From: Bog-756 sp963699105
Lineage (GTDB): Bacteria > Actinomycetota > Acidimicrobiia > Acidimicrobiales > RAAP-2
Assembly: GCA_963699105.1 (NCBI GenBank)
Contig: CAVOTI010000001.1
Location: 434,001-498,000 of the forward strand
Length of the DNA: 64,000 nucleotides
Reading direction: 5' to 3'
Shown here: positions 9,627 through 18,849 of the stretch, one piece after another
How the letters are laid out: the number at the start of each line of letters is the position of its first letter
How positions within the stretch are numbered: the stretch's first letter is position 1
Notes under the pieces: model-generated
What the model saw: the letters and a program-made list of their open reading frames with translations, nothing else
The model's database searches: none
What the model was told of the DNA's origin: nothing
Program-made: the position numbers and the translations under genes

Positions 9627-9788
9627 CGGACCCCCTCCATCGGCCGCTCCCAGCGTTTGCCCCGTCGCCCCACCCACCCAAGCGTCAGCTTCGCCCGGCA
9701 CGGCATATTTGCCACCACAGAGTACCAACAAATGCCACACCGGGCGGCCGCCCTCGGCCCCCCGGGCCCGGCAAATGGACGCTCGACC

Positions 9789-10305
9789 TCACCCGGCGCT
9801 GGTGGAGCTCCCGGCCCGCACCGCCGCCACCGAGGCGTTGAACGTGGCATTGGCACTGTCCATCGATTGCAAACTTGCGTCCCAGCTGTCGAGCGCCGAC
9901 TTCGTACCCGTACGAGCGAGAGCCAGGCATGCGGTCCCGTAGGCTCTCGTCTTGGTCAGCATGCCGGACCACGCCTGGTCGAGCGACGACGAGGGGGCAT
10001 GGACGACGGCCGAAGCCGAATCGGCGTCATCGATCATCTGGCGGCAAGTAAGCGCGTAGCCGATCGAAGAAGACGGTCGGGGTGACACCTTTTGTCGACG
10101 ACGAAGCCGCATCGATCTCGTTTTGATCGGAGTTGAGTCGGTGATTCCACGGTTCCGCCTGGGTGGTGAGCCACGAAAGTGCGGTTCCCCGGTAGGTGGA
10201 CGGAGTTGTCGACCTCGTTGTGGCCGCGGAGTTGGCGCCGCCGCACCCGGACACGGCGAGGCCGGCCATCAGCAGTCCGGCCACCACCATCGGCAATCGC
10301 TTCAC
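9789..10305 (-). CDS. putative lipoprotein (one frameshift)
   Basis: The N-terminus from GTG 10305 is a lipoprotein signal: VKRLPMVVAGLLMAGLAVSG followed by the lipobox cysteine (LAVSGC). The mature part reads TALSWLTTQAEPWNHRLNSD and TKGVTPTVFFDRLRAY. Near 10065-10075 the frame shifts and continues as YALTCRQMIDDADSASAVVH, DQAWSGMLTKTRAYGTACLA to the stop at 9789. Corrected length is about 171 residues. Two cysteines in the second part could form a disulfide. No known family recognised. Confidence 0.6.
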
Positions 10306-10495
10306 GCCGTCACGGTAGCGGTTGAAAGAACATCGGAAGCCCGCCGCCGCCGGTGGATCCATGACCCGGAGGCACAAATGCCATACGTCGGGCTCGGATG
10401 TTGCACACTGTTCATGTCCTCATGACCAACAGGTAACCGGCGTCGGCGCCATCTGCCCAGCCGCCTGGGCCAGTCATCGGCGCGGTGGTGAGCAC

Positions 10496-11023
10496 TCAGC
10501 CCCACATGTCGGCATCGATCAGCCGGGTCCGGACGCCACGTACGTCCAGTTCGTGATGGACGACCTCATGCAGAGTGTTCTTGACCACCCATGCCAGATC
10601 GCGCTCGGTCGGTTCCGGATAGTTGTAGACGCACGGCCGGTCCAACTGCTCGGGCGAAAGCCATCCGATGACCTTGGCGGCGAGGTTGGCGGCCACGGTG
10701 AGCTCCTGACCGACTTCGAGAGCGGACTCGAGGACGTAATGGGCGTTGACAGCCCGAGCATCCCGGTGCATCGAGGCGAACCGAGGCTTGTCCTCCACCA
10801 GGGCGAGCAGAATCCGGTCACGCTGGACGAGCAACAGGTCACGGACGTGACATCCGTACTCGACCACCGACCATGTCGACGGATCGGGGCGGGCGTGCAC
10901 GGCGGCATCGTCTCCGCTCAGCAGGTCCTCTGCCAGCCTCTCGGTGGCCGCCCGGAGGGCTGACGACACGTCGCCGGTGTCCAGACGCCGGTAGTCGAAC
11001 CCGCACTCGGCACAGTGATCCAT
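10496..11023 (-). CDS. DinB family protein with N-terminal CxxC
   Basis: 175 residues. After MDHCAECGFDYRRL comes a four-helix DinB-like fold with STWSVVEYGCHVRDLLLVQR, AVNAHYVLESALEVGQEL and a C-terminal HEVVHHELDVRGVR. The His residues of YGCHVRDLL and of EVVHHELDV are placed as in metal-binding DinB_2 proteins, which include mycothiol-dependent enzymes. The Cys pair at the start could bind zinc. No operon partner is evident. The family call is good; the substrate is unknown. Confidence 0.8.
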   Translation of the reverse strand: MDHCAECGFDYRRLDTGDVSSALRAATERLAEDLLSGDDAAVHARPDPSTWSVVEYGCHVRDLLLVQRDRILLALVEDKPRFASMHRDARAVNAHYVLESALEVGQELTVAANLAAKVIGWLSPEQLDRPCVYNYPEPTERDLAWVVKNTLHEVVHHELDVRGVRTRLIDADMWG

Positions 11024-11157
11024 GAGCCCTAGCTTGTCGCGCCGGAGGAGCTCGAAGTGGCAACGGCTGCCAGACTTGGTTGCGGGAATGCGGTCCTTGA
11101 GGAAAGATCAGCCCTCGGCACGGAGGTGCCGATCCATGACCCCCGACCCGGATTCAG

Positions 11158-12400
11158 ATGACGGAGCACGCTAGATCGCTGGCCGTGGCGATCGGCTGCG
11201 TCGTCGCCGTCCTGGCCGCCGGGTGCAGTTCCTCGACTTCCCGTCCTCCCGCCACGGTGAAGACCCGGGTCGTCCAGGCGGCGGAAGCCCACGGTGCGGC
11301 ACCATCGAGGACGGATGCCCAAGGAGTCGAATGGCTGTGCCGCCCGGGATCGAGTCCAGATCCGTGTGTGGGCAACCTGACGGCGACCGTGGTACCCGAG
11401 TCAGGCCGGGTGACGGTGAGCCATGCCTCGCCGAGAGCGAACCCGCCGATCGACTGCTTCTACGTGTATCCGACGGTCAGCGGGCAGTCGGGGATCCTGG
11501 CCAACCTCCACGTCGACCCGGCGGAGACGGCGGTGGCCAAGGTGCAGGCGTCGCGCTTCTCGCAGGTCTGCAAGGTCTACTCTCCCATCTACCCCCAGTT
11601 GACCCTGCATGCCCTGCTGACGAGAGCGCTATCACCGCAGCCGACCTCATCACCGCCTACCAGGGGGTGCAGGCGGCCTGGCAGGACTATCTCGCCCACT
11701 ACAACCACGGCCGGGGCGTCGATCGTGATCGGCCACTCGCAGGGTGCGTCGATGCTGATCCACTTGTTGGCCAAGCAAGTCGACGGCGACGCCGCCGTAC
11801 GCGCCCGCCTGGTGTCGGCCATCATCCTCGGAGGCAACGTCACGGTCCCGGTGGGAATGACCGTCGGAGGGAGCTTCCAGCACATCCCGGCGTGCACGAG
11901 CCTCGGCCGAGACCGGTTGCGTGATCGCGTACTCGAGCTTCGACCAGATGCCGCCGACCGATTCGCTGTTCGGTCGACCGGGCTCGGGCGTCAGTCTGCT
12001 CTCCGGCAGCACGTCGACGGCCGGGCTCCAGGTCCTGTGCGTCAATCCCGCCGACCTGTCCGGCGCCGCCGCTCCCCTGGAGCCTTACTTCCCGACCCGG
12101 TCGACAGCCACGGGACTGGGCGACCTCTCCGGTCTCGTTCCGCCCAAGCTGGCCACCCCGTGGGTGTCGGAGCCCGATCTCTACTCCGGACAGTGCATTT
12201 CTCAGGGAGGGGCGACGTGGTTACAGGTGAGCGCGCCCATACAGGCCGGTGACACCCGGGAAGTCGTGGGCCAGACACTCGGCCCGACGTGGGGCCTCCA
12301 CCTGGTCGACGTGAACATCGCCCTGGGCAATCTGGTCGACCTGGCCGGCGCCGAGGCCGCCGCCTATCACTCCGACCATCGGGACGGGGCCGGCGGATGA
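11158..12400 (+). CDS. DUF3089 lipoprotein, alpha/beta-hydrolase fold (frameshifts)
   Basis: Starts at ATG 11158 with a lipoprotein signal (VAIGCVVAVLAAGCSS). The mature protein has the DUF3089 features PPIDCFYVYPTVSGQSG, SQVCKVYSPIYPQLTL, the nucleophile elbow VIGHSQGASMLIHLLA (catalytic Ser), and SFDQMPPTDSLFGRPG, NPADLSGAAAPLEPYFPT. The frame breaks near 11625, 11710 and 11910; corrected length is about 413 residues. A secreted, lipid-anchored esterase/lipase-like enzyme is the likely role. The substrate is unknown. Confidence 0.8.
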
Positions 12401-12460
12401 TGGCGGGGCACGGCGATCCCGGGGGCCGTCGTCAGGTCCTGACCCGACCCTTGACCGGGA

Positions 12461-12847
12461 CTACGCCTCCCCGGTGAACAGGGCGGTGATCTGAGCGAGA
12501 TCGAAGTAGTCGCGCCAGGCGGCGATCTTGCCGTCACGAATCTCGAAGGTGCCCATGACCGGCAAAGGGGCCACGGCCCCTCCGACGGTGAAGGTGTCGA
12601 TCCGCTCCGTCAGCACCACGTTTCCGTTGACGGCCAGGTTGACGGTGTCGATCACTAAGTCCTGGCACATGCCGAAAAATCCCTCGATGAAGGCGATGGT
12701 CGCCTCGATACCGACGGCCGGGTCCATGGGAATGTTGTGGTAGACGATGTCGTCGGTGAAGAAGGGGCGCAGAGCTTCTGCGTCGTGCTTCCCGAACGCA
12801 TCACAAAAGTCTCGTACGAGTGTCTCGGCGTTCTGTTGAGATCCCAC
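12461..12847 (-). CDS. limonene-1,2-epoxide hydrolase-like (SnoaL-fold) protein
   Basis: 128 residues from GTG 12847, which follows a perfect AAGGAGG six bases upstream. The sequence (VRDFCDAFGKHDAEALRPFF, DIVYHNIPMDPAVGIEATIA, LTERIDTFTVGGAVAPLPVM, GTFEIRDGKIAAWRDYFD) matches the limonene-1,2-epoxide hydrolase family: an R-x-D near the middle (ERIDTF), D in RDGKI, and W-R-D-Y-F-D at the end. It may open an epoxide or simply bind a small ligand. It is intact, and its stop lies 60 nt from the end of the divergent-strand DUF3089 gene. Confidence 0.8.
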   Translation of the reverse strand: MGSQQNAETLVRDFCDAFGKHDAEALRPFFTDDIVYHNIPMDPAVGIEATIAFIEGFFGMCQDLVIDTVNLAVNGNVVLTERIDTFTVGGAVAPLPVMGTFEIRDGKIAAWRDYFDLAQITALFTGEA

Positions 12848-12885
12848 GGTGAACCTCCTTGGCTGGTTGGGGCGGGGGCCAGGCC

Positions 12886-13470
12886 TCACGCTATCGAATC
12901 GATGTCGTCTCGGTCGATCTGGGCATCGCTCCATTCGGCCACCGAAACAACCGACGCCTGACGGGGAAATACCTTCTCCATCAGGACCCGGTGGACTTCG
13001 GGATCCCGGTCGGCACAACCGTCCCTCAGGACGGTCAGGCGGTAATCGAGGTCGGCGGCCTGGCGGAGAGTCGACAGAACGACGCCACCGGTGGCAATTC
13101 CGGTCAGCACCAGCGAGTCGACGCCCAGCGATCTGAGCACGACGTCGAGGTCGCTGCCCGAGAAGGCACTCACCCGCCGCTTGGTGACGACGATTTCACC
13201 AGGTAGAGGAGCGACGGCGGGGTGGACCTCGGTGCCGGGGTCGTTCTCGTTGAGCGGGCCGGCTCCGGCCAACGAAAATGTCCGGTTCCGCGGGCTCACC
13301 TCGGGGGTCCCGTCCCGAAAGGCAATCCTCACGAAGATGACGGGCACCCCCGCCGCCCGACCCGTCGCCACCGCCCGGGACAAGGCGGCAAGCAGGTCCC
13401 CGGTCTGGTCGCCCAACCGGTCGACGACCCCGTTCTGTACGTCCATGACCAGTAGGGCGTCCGTTCTCAC
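12886..13470 (-). CDS. isochorismatase-fold protein lacking the catalytic cysteine
   Basis: 194 residues from GTG 13470, preceded by GAAGAGAGG. The Asp of the catalytic triad (LLVMDVQNGVVDRL) and the Lys (VVTKRRVSAFSGSDLDVVL) are present. At the place of the nucleophile the sequence is TGIATGGVVLSTLRQAADL, with no cysteine. The rest of the fold (DGCADRDPEVHRVLMEKVFP) is normal. Other actinobacterial homologues that I recall also read SGVVLST here, so this may be a non-hydrolase subgroup rather than a damaged enzyme. Role unknown. Confidence 0.82.
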   Translation of the reverse strand: MRTDALLVMDVQNGVVDRLGDQTGDLLAALSRAVATGRAAGVPVIFVRIAFRDGTPEVSPRNRTFSLAGAGPLNENDPGTEVHPAVAPLPGEIVVTKRRVSAFSGSDLDVVLRSLGVDSLVLTGIATGGVVLSTLRQAADLDYRLTVLRDGCADRDPEVHRVLMEKVFPRQASVVSVAEWSDAQIDRDDIDSIA

Positions 13471-13510
13471 CCAGACCTCTCTTCGTCGTGACCGGGGGGG
13501 CTGGTCGAGC

Positions 13511-13864
13511 TCAGTCGCCGGTCCGAATCGGACCCCAGCGGCTGCCGTCCCACCATCGACTTCTGCCCGTCTCGGGATCGGGGTACCAGCCAGCGGCGGC
13601 ATGATCGACGGGCATCGGAGTGAATAGCATGGGCGGCCCGTCGACCGACCGCAGGGCCATGACCAGCGCCACCACCCATCCGATCACACTCCACCCAAAT
13701 ACCAGATTGATGGCGAAGATGCTCCCGATATGCGGCGCGTCCCTGGTCTCGCCGATGATGAAGGGCAGGAAGTAGATCAGGGCAGCCGCCACCATGCCGA
13801 CCAGCACGACGGCACCCGCCAGCCAGTCGGGCAGCGCCAGGGCTGTGAGTCCCGTGCCGGCCAT
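13511..13864 (-). CDS. membrane protein: superinfection-immunity-like domain plus DUF2510
   Basis: 117 residues from ATG 13864. Two membrane segments (LAGAVVLVGMVAAALIYFLP; IFAINLVFGWSVIGWVVALV) match the superinfection immunity domain (Imm_superinfect), named for the phage T4 Imm protein but common in bacterial chromosomes. The C-terminus AGWYPDPETGRSRWWDGSRW is a DUF2510 module, frequent on actinobacterial membrane proteins. No phage genes surround it, so a defence role should not be assumed. Confidence 0.72.
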   Translation of the reverse strand: MAGTGLTALALPDWLAGAVVLVGMVAAALIYFLPFIIGETRDAPHIGSIFAINLVFGWSVIGWVVALVMALRSVDGPPMLFTPMPVDHAAAGWYPDPETGRSRWWDGSRWGPIRTGD

Positions 13865-14431
13865 GCCGAAACAGTAGTGCCCGGACAGCCTGGCCAGAGG
13901 GTATTTTGCCACCCGAGACGCCGGGCGGTCGGCGCCCGCCGGCCGTCGACAGGGACAGAGTGGCGACGCCACAACGGCCCGACACCATCGACGGGGCGAT
14001 GACATCCCGACGCTCGAAGGGGTCGCCACCAAGGGCGCACGCCCGGAGTCGACCCGGCATCGGCCTGGCATCGGCCGGCCCTTCACTGCGCTGACCTGGG
14101 ATTTCCCCCCGTCGGCCCGTCACAGGAAGAATTCCAAAGAAATCCCTACAGTTGGTCGGGAAGCGTGCCGATAAGGGAGCGCCGGACGAGTTGTCCGTTG
14201 ATCGACGGACCGGCGGTCCTTCGATCTGGCCTTGGGCCGGGTCGACCTCGGTCGACCGTCGCCACCAAGGTGTCAGCCCCGGAGCGCAGCGGCGGAACCA
14301 CGCTCGACGGGCCTGACGATCACACAGTACGAGCCGAACGTGAGAGCCAGCTGTGATCCGGCCCACAGGCAGCTGTGAGGGCTACGTCCGGAACCCGGCC
14401 GGGCTCCCTCCAACTCTCCTCGCCACTCCGT
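13865..14431. other. 567-bp region without a supported gene
   Basis: Open frames here are shadows with arginine- or proline-rich, unlike-protein translations. The part near 14110-14160 is less GC-rich and may hold promoters. The 9-mer CAGCTGTGA occurs twice (about 14348 and 14370). I see no RNA gene or mobile element. Confidence 0.5.
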
Positions 14432-14809
14432 CTAGGGGTCGTCGGACTCCCGTTCTTCCGATCTCGCCGTGGTGTCAGTGGCCGAAGCGTCGATGACCGA
14501 GTCGTCGACGACCGAGGCGTCGATGACCGAAGGGTCGACCACCCCTCCGGATGGGAACCGTCCGAACCGCCAGACGAAGACTCTCCGCTGATCGGCCTCC
14601 GCCCGCCGAGCTCGGCGCTTCGGGCTGAGGGCCAATGCCACCCGGTCCACGGCCAGAACGACGAGTCCGATCACTACCAAGGCGGCGACCACGCCGAGAG
14701 AGACGAAACCGACCAGGATCACGGTCGCCACGATGGCCACCAGGAGGACCACGGCGACCAACGTGCCCAGGCAACCCATACCGACTCGGGGGCGTGCTCC
14801 GCTTGCCAT
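14432..14809 (-). CDS. small two-helix membrane protein with Asp/Val/Ser-rich tail
   Basis: 125 residues from ATG 14809. Two adjoining membrane segments (GCLGTLVAVVLLVAIVATVI; LGVVAALVVIGLVVLAVDRV) are followed by a basic stretch (LSPKRRARRAEADQRR) that should be cytoplasmic, and then by short repeats of the type DPSVIDASVVDDSVIDASAT. The DNA under the tail is a run of GTCGATGACCGA-like units. No family recognised. Confidence 0.6.
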   Translation of the reverse strand: MASGARPRVGMGCLGTLVAVVLLVAIVATVILVGFVSLGVVAALVVIGLVVLAVDRVALALSPKRRARRAEADQRRVFVWRFGRFPSGGVVDPSVIDASVVDDSVIDASATDTTARSEERESDDP

Positions 14810-15053
14810 TCAGCTAATCATCCCACTCCGGGGCACGGCGTCCAAAGCAACGCCTGACCAACGGCTACGGCGGGCCGGCCGCCGTACCAGGATGTCCGCC
14901 GCCCTAACAGAATGTCCTTAGGCGTCATCGCCAACCGGGGACGTGCTCCGCCGTCTTCAATCTATCTCTCATTCGTCGCTTGCAACAAGGCACTGGTCGG
15001 TGCCCAGAATCTGCGATCCGAACCGAGATCCACGACACGAACGGGGGTGGCGT

Positions 15054-16511
15054 ATGGCCAACCATGCGGTGGTTATTGCCGGAGGTGGCCCGACGGGGAT
15101 GATGCTGGCGGCGGAGCTGGCGTTGGCCAAGATCGACGTGGCCATCGCCGAGCGGCGTCCCGACCACGAGCTCGTCGGCTCGCGGGCCGGCGGCTTCCAC
15201 TCGCGCACGATCGAAGTACTGGATCAGCGGGGGGTCGCCGACCGGTTCCTGGCCGAAGGCCAGGTGGCTCAAGCCACCATGATCGGCACGACGGTGCTGG
15301 ACATGAGCGACTTCCCCACCCGTCATCCCTACTCGCTGGGGATCTGGCAAAACCAGATCGAGCGGATCCTGGCCGACTGGCTCACCGAACTGCCGGTGCG
15401 GATCTACTACGGACGTGAAGTGACGGACTTTGTCCAGGACGACACCGGGGTCGACGTCGAGCTGTCCGATGCCGGACCGCTGCGGGCCCAGTATCTCGTC
15501 GGATGCGACGGCGGACGCAGCATCATCCGTAAGGCAGCCGGCATCGAGTTCCCGGGATGGGATCCGACCAGGAGCAACCTGATCGCCGAAGTCGAGGTAA
15601 CCGAGGAACCGCCTCGGGGCATTCGCCACGACGCCACCGGCGTCCATGCCCTCCACCGGTTGGAGGACGGACGGACGGTGCGGGTCGTGGTGACCGAGCA
15701 GCAGCTCGGACCGAGCGGCGAGCCCAGCTTGGGTGACCTGAGCGAGGCGCTGGTTGCCGTGTACGGCACCGACTTCGGTGTCCACAGTCCCACCTGGATC
15801 TCCCGGTTCACCGACATGACGCGCCAGGCGCAGTCCTACCGGGCCGGACGAGTCCTCCTGGCCGGCGACTCGGCCCACGTGCACTACCCGGTCGGCGGAC
15901 AGGGGCTCAGCCTCGGTGTCCAGGATGCGGTGAATCTGGGATGGAAGCTGGCTCAGGTGGTCGACGGGACCTCCCCGGAGAGCCTGCTGGACACCTACCA
16001 GAACGAGAGGCATCCGGTCGCTTTCCGCGCCCTTCAGCACACGATGGCCCTGGGCGTGCTCCAGCGCCCGGACGACCGCATCAAGGCCCTGGTGGACATG
16101 GTGGTGGAGCTGGCCGTCATGGACGAGCCTCGCAAGCGGCTCGCCGGGCTCACCTCCGGGCTCGACATTCACTACGACCTGGGCGAGGGCCACCCCCTGC
16201 TCGGACGCCGCATGCCTGATCTCGACCTGGTGACGGCCGACGGCCCGCGGCGGGTCTTCACCCTGCTGCACGAAGCCAAGCCCGTGCTGCTCGACCTCGG
16301 TGCGGCCGGCCGGCCAGACATCACTCCGTGGGCCGATCGGGTCCAGCTGGTCGATGCCGAGTACGACGGCCGGTGGGAGCTCCCGGTACTTGGCGAGGTG
16401 ACAGCTCCCACTACCGTGCTGATCCGGCCCGACGGGTATGTCGCCTGGGTGGGCGACGGCACGGACGTGGGATTGCGTGACGCCCTGACGGCCTGGTTCG
16501 GAGCACCGTGA
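15054..16511 (+). CDS. FAD-dependent aromatic monooxygenase (PHBH/MhpA-RIFMO type)
   Basis: 485 residues from ATG 15054, preceded by GGGGGTGG. Class A flavoprotein hydroxylase features appear in order: the Rossmann motif VVIAGGGPTGMMLAAELAL, ERRP, the DG motif VGCDGGRSIIRKAAGIEFPG, and the GD motif RVLLAGDSAHVHYPVGGQGL. The C-terminal about 120 residues form the thioredoxin-like domain of phenol/rifampicin monooxygenases (LLGRRMPDLDLV, FTLLHEAKPVLLDL, RPDGYVAWVGDG). It would hydroxylate an aromatic substrate using NAD(P)H and O2. Rifampicin inactivation or aromatic catabolism are both possible; the neighbours give no clue. Confidence 0.88.
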   Translation: MANHAVVIAGGGPTGMMLAAELALAKIDVAIAERRPDHELVGSRAGGFHSRTIEVLDQRGVADRFLAEGQVAQATMIGTTVLDMSDFPTRHPYSLGIWQNQIERILADWLTELPVRIYYGREVTDFVQDDTGVDVELSDAGPLRAQYLVGCDGGRSIIRKAAGIEFPGWDPTRSNLIAEVEVTEEPPRGIRHDATGVHALHRLEDGRTVRVVVTEQQLGPSGEPSLGDLSEALVAVYGTDFGVHSPTWISRFTDMTRQAQSYRAGRVLLAGDSAHVHYPVGGQGLSLGVQDAVNLGWKLAQVVDGTSPESLLDTYQNERHPVAFRALQHTMALGVLQRPDDRIKALVDMVVELAVMDEPRKRLAGLTSGLDIHYDLGEGHPLLGRRMPDLDLVTADGPRRVFTLLHEAKPVLLDLGAAGRPDITPWADRVQLVDAEYDGRWELPVLGEVTAPTTVLIRPDGYVAWVGDGTDVGLRDALTAWFGAP

Positions 16512-16658
16512 CCACCGGCGCTGTGCAGGGCTGGGTCGGCGGGACGCCGACCTTTGGCCGGGCAGCGTCCCGGTCATGCTCGGCTCCCGGGATGACAGCG
16601 GAGTCCGAAGTCCGACGGGAACACGGCGAACCGGCTACGTCCCAGCCATACTTGACCT

Positions 16659-17207
16659 ATGGCCCGGCGGTCGATCCCAGTTGTCGTTGCCCTGGTGGCA
16701 ACGGTTGCCACGCTGACCGGCTGCAGTTCTTCTGGTTCGTCCGCCCGACCAACCCCTCCGGTGTCTGCCTGCTCGTTGATGACGACCAAGGAGGCGGCAG
16801 CCGTCTTCCCGATCGGGTCGGTCCAACTCCACAGCTCCCCCGTCGACCTCGATCAGACGTATTGCGAATATCCGGGGAATCGCGCCGGCATCATGCTGGA
16901 GACCAACGTCTCGTGGTTCAAGAAGGAGTTGACGACGTTCGCCGAGCTGCACAGCCCCTTCACCATCGAGCAATCCGGCAGGACACCCTCTGGCGTGACG
17001 ATCCCCGCCACCACGTTCACGGCCATGACCGTCGACGGCGCCACCGCCTATTGGGCGGCAGACCTGCCATCGTCGGGTTCAACCTTCATCAGCCCACGGA
17101 GCCAGATGAGCACAGAGAGGCACGGGTATCTGGTGTTCCTGACCTCGGCGGGATTGACAGAATCACAGGACGCCGAGGTTCTGGGCATCATGCTTCAGCG
17201 ACTCTGA
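16659..17207 (+). CDS. DUF3558-like lipoprotein
   Basis: 182 residues. A basic start (MARRSIPVVVALVATVATL) and the lipobox LTGC predict a lipoprotein. The mature part has a pair of cysteines (SACSLMTTKEAAAVFPIGSV; DQTYCEYPGNRAGIML) spaced as in DUF3558 proteins of actinobacteria, where they are thought to form a disulfide. No operon partner. Function unknown. Confidence 0.65.
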   Translation: MARRSIPVVVALVATVATLTGCSSSGSSARPTPPVSACSLMTTKEAAAVFPIGSVQLHSSPVDLDQTYCEYPGNRAGIMLETNVSWFKKELTTFAELHSPFTIEQSGRTPSGVTIPATTFTAMTVDGATAYWAADLPSSGSTFISPRSQMSTERHGYLVFLTSAGLTESQDAEVLGIMLQRL

Positions 17208-17322
17208 CGCGGACGCTCGGTGCTGGTGATCGCCGGGTACACGGCCACTCCGGCCCTTCCGCCCGATCGAGATTCGATCCGGTCGTCGACCACGACCTCG
17301 ATCGCCGTCCCCGGGGCGTCGA

Positions 17323-17877
17323 TCAGTAGCCGCTGCTGGCTGTCGTGCTGGTGCTCGATCCCGAGGTCGTCGAATTCGATGTCTCCACCACTGAGAACCC
17401 GGCCACGCCCTGCCCCGTGACATGATCAGACGAATCTTGGACGAAGGTATAGAGCGGTAGCCCGTTGTAGGTGACCTGATCTGATCCGTCCCCTTGCCGG
17501 ACGGTGCCAAGCGCTCCGTTCACGCCGGCCGCGCCGGTCGGTTTGGTGCCGGGAGGGACGGTGAGAGGTGGCCAGGCGGAAACGCAACTACCGGTGCAGC
17601 TGCCGCTGACGGTATAGAGCGGCTTTCCGCTACTTGTCGTCAGAATCCGACCGTAGGTCGGGACCGTCACCACCTTGACAACGGCCGCCGATACCGATGG
17701 GGACGAACTCGAAGAGGTTGACGTTGGCGACGAGCTGGCGCTGCCACCTGAACCGCAAGCAGCCGCCAACAAGGCGACAGCGCCGATACTGCCCAGACAA
17801 AGGGCACTTTGTCGGAGTTTGCGTGACCGCCTTGCGGCTTGATTGCCACTACTGCGTTTCGGACTCAACTTTGTCAC
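17323..17877 (-). CDS. lipoprotein with COG4315-type secreted repeats
   Basis: About 184 residues from GTG 17877. The lipobox is LLAAAC after SALCLGSIGAVA. A Ser/Thr-rich linker leads to two copies of the secreted repeat: one reading YGRILTTSSGKPLYTVSG...CTGSCVSAWPPLTVPPGTKP, and one reading DGSDQVTYNGLPLYTFVQDS. This family (COG4315, often annotated as secreted repeat of unknown function) is anchored on the outside of actinobacteria. The paired cysteines CTGSC are typical. The gene is intact and ends in a Ser/Thr-rich tail. Confidence 0.82.
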   Translation of the reverse strand: MTKLSPKRSSGNQAARRSRKLRQSALCLGSIGAVALLAAACGSGGSASSSPTSTSSSSSPSVSAAVVKVVTVPTYGRILTTSSGKPLYTVSGSCTGSCVSAWPPLTVPPGTKPTGAAGVNGALGTVRQGDGSDQVTYNGLPLYTFVQDSSDHVTGQGVAGFSVVETSNSTTSGSSTSTTASSGY

Positions 17878-18235
17878 TTCACCAACGCTCCCTTGGCATC
17901 GCAACGGCGACACCCCGGCGGACGCATCCTCACCGGGCAATCGTTTTTCGATGGCGCGTGCGCTCCCGAGCCGAACCATGTGAGGTACTACGTGACCCGA
18001 CGGCGTTTGGTTCAGAAATGCGGAAGGATCTTCTCCGATACAAGCCGCCATCGCCGCCACTTCGTGCCCTGGGACACCCACGCACCTGCCATTGCATCCC
18101 CAAACGCCCCAGGCTGGTGGCCTAGTGGCCTGGTGCGGGCGTCGTGTTGGTCCATCCCCGTCATGGTTGTCCTGTGGAGTTGGCCCCAGTCGCGATGCCG
18201 GCTCCGAGACAACAATCCGGATTAGGGTCGAAGTC
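17878..18235. other. divergent intergenic region, 358 bp
   Basis: Lies between two divergent genes, the lipoprotein at 17323 and the membrane protein at 18236. GC content is lower than in the neighbouring core genes. Promoters for both are expected here, but I cannot point to convincing -35/-10 pairs. No open frame has a protein-like translation. Confidence 0.45.
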
Positions 18236-18733
18236 GTGCGGACCCTTCGCCTACCCGGCGTCCTAATCGTTCTCGGCTACACGGGGATTGCGGCGGGGAC
18301 GGCCGCATGGCTCGTGGCGTTCTACAGCTTCAATCCCTGGGAGTTCTATTTGGCGCAAGCCACGCCAACGGCTGGCTACGCACTGGCAGGGCTGGCTTGC
18401 TGGTGGTGGATTGTCGCGTGTCGGAGTACGAACACCGACCTGAGACTGCAACGGATACCGTCCCGGTTGATGAGCGCGGCCTCGGTCATGACGGCTGCAG
18501 GCTGGGTAGCCATCGTGTACTTCTACTACCAGAATCATCAGATGCTGTTGAAGAGTCGACCGGTGGGCGCCTACTCCGATGGGCCTCTAGACCCGCACTA
18601 CCGGCTTCGCATGGCGGGGGGCGCGTCGGTTGTCGTCGGGTTGCTGTTGGCCGGTCTCGGGTTCTGGATTGCCTCGGCCGCCATCAGGTCGCCCAATGTC
18701 GAGCCGGCAGAGGCAGCCGTCCCAGTTCCGTAG
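18236..18733 (+). CDS. four-helix membrane protein, unknown function
   Basis: 165 residues from GTG 18236. Four hydrophobic segments are visible: GVLIVLGYTGIAAGTAAWLV, PTAGYALAGLACWWWIVACR, LMSAASVMTAAGWVAIVYFY and ASVVVGLLLAGLGFWIASAA. Between helices 3 and 4 is a polar loop (YQNHQMLLKSRPVGAYSDGP). Codon usage is less GC-biased than in the core genes. A strong hairpin follows the stop by 12 nt. No family recognised. Confidence 0.62.
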   Translation: MRTLRLPGVLIVLGYTGIAAGTAAWLVAFYSFNPWEFYLAQATPTAGYALAGLACWWWIVACRSTNTDLRLQRIPSRLMSAASVMTAAGWVAIVYFYYQNHQMLLKSRPVGAYSDGPLDPHYRLRMAGGASVVVGLLLAGLGFWIASAAIRSPNVEPAEAAVPVP

Positions 18734-18745
18734 CGGGAGTTGTGG

Positions 18746-18775
18746 CGACAAGTGTCGGCCGACCGACACTTGTCG
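18746..18775 (+). terminator. 13-bp perfect stem-loop after the membrane gene
   Basis: CGACAAGTGTCGG at 18746-18758 pairs perfectly with CCGACACTTGTCG at 18763-18775 around a 4-nt loop. It begins 12 nt after the stop at 18733. No U run follows, as is common for high-GC actinobacterial terminators. It also lies between convergent genes, so it may act both ways. Confidence 0.65.
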
Positions 18776-18849
18776 TTCGGAGGGTGTACCCAGAGCACAG
18801 ATCGGAGCTGTCCACATCCCCACTCACTCAGGGTGAACTTGCGTCTGGC

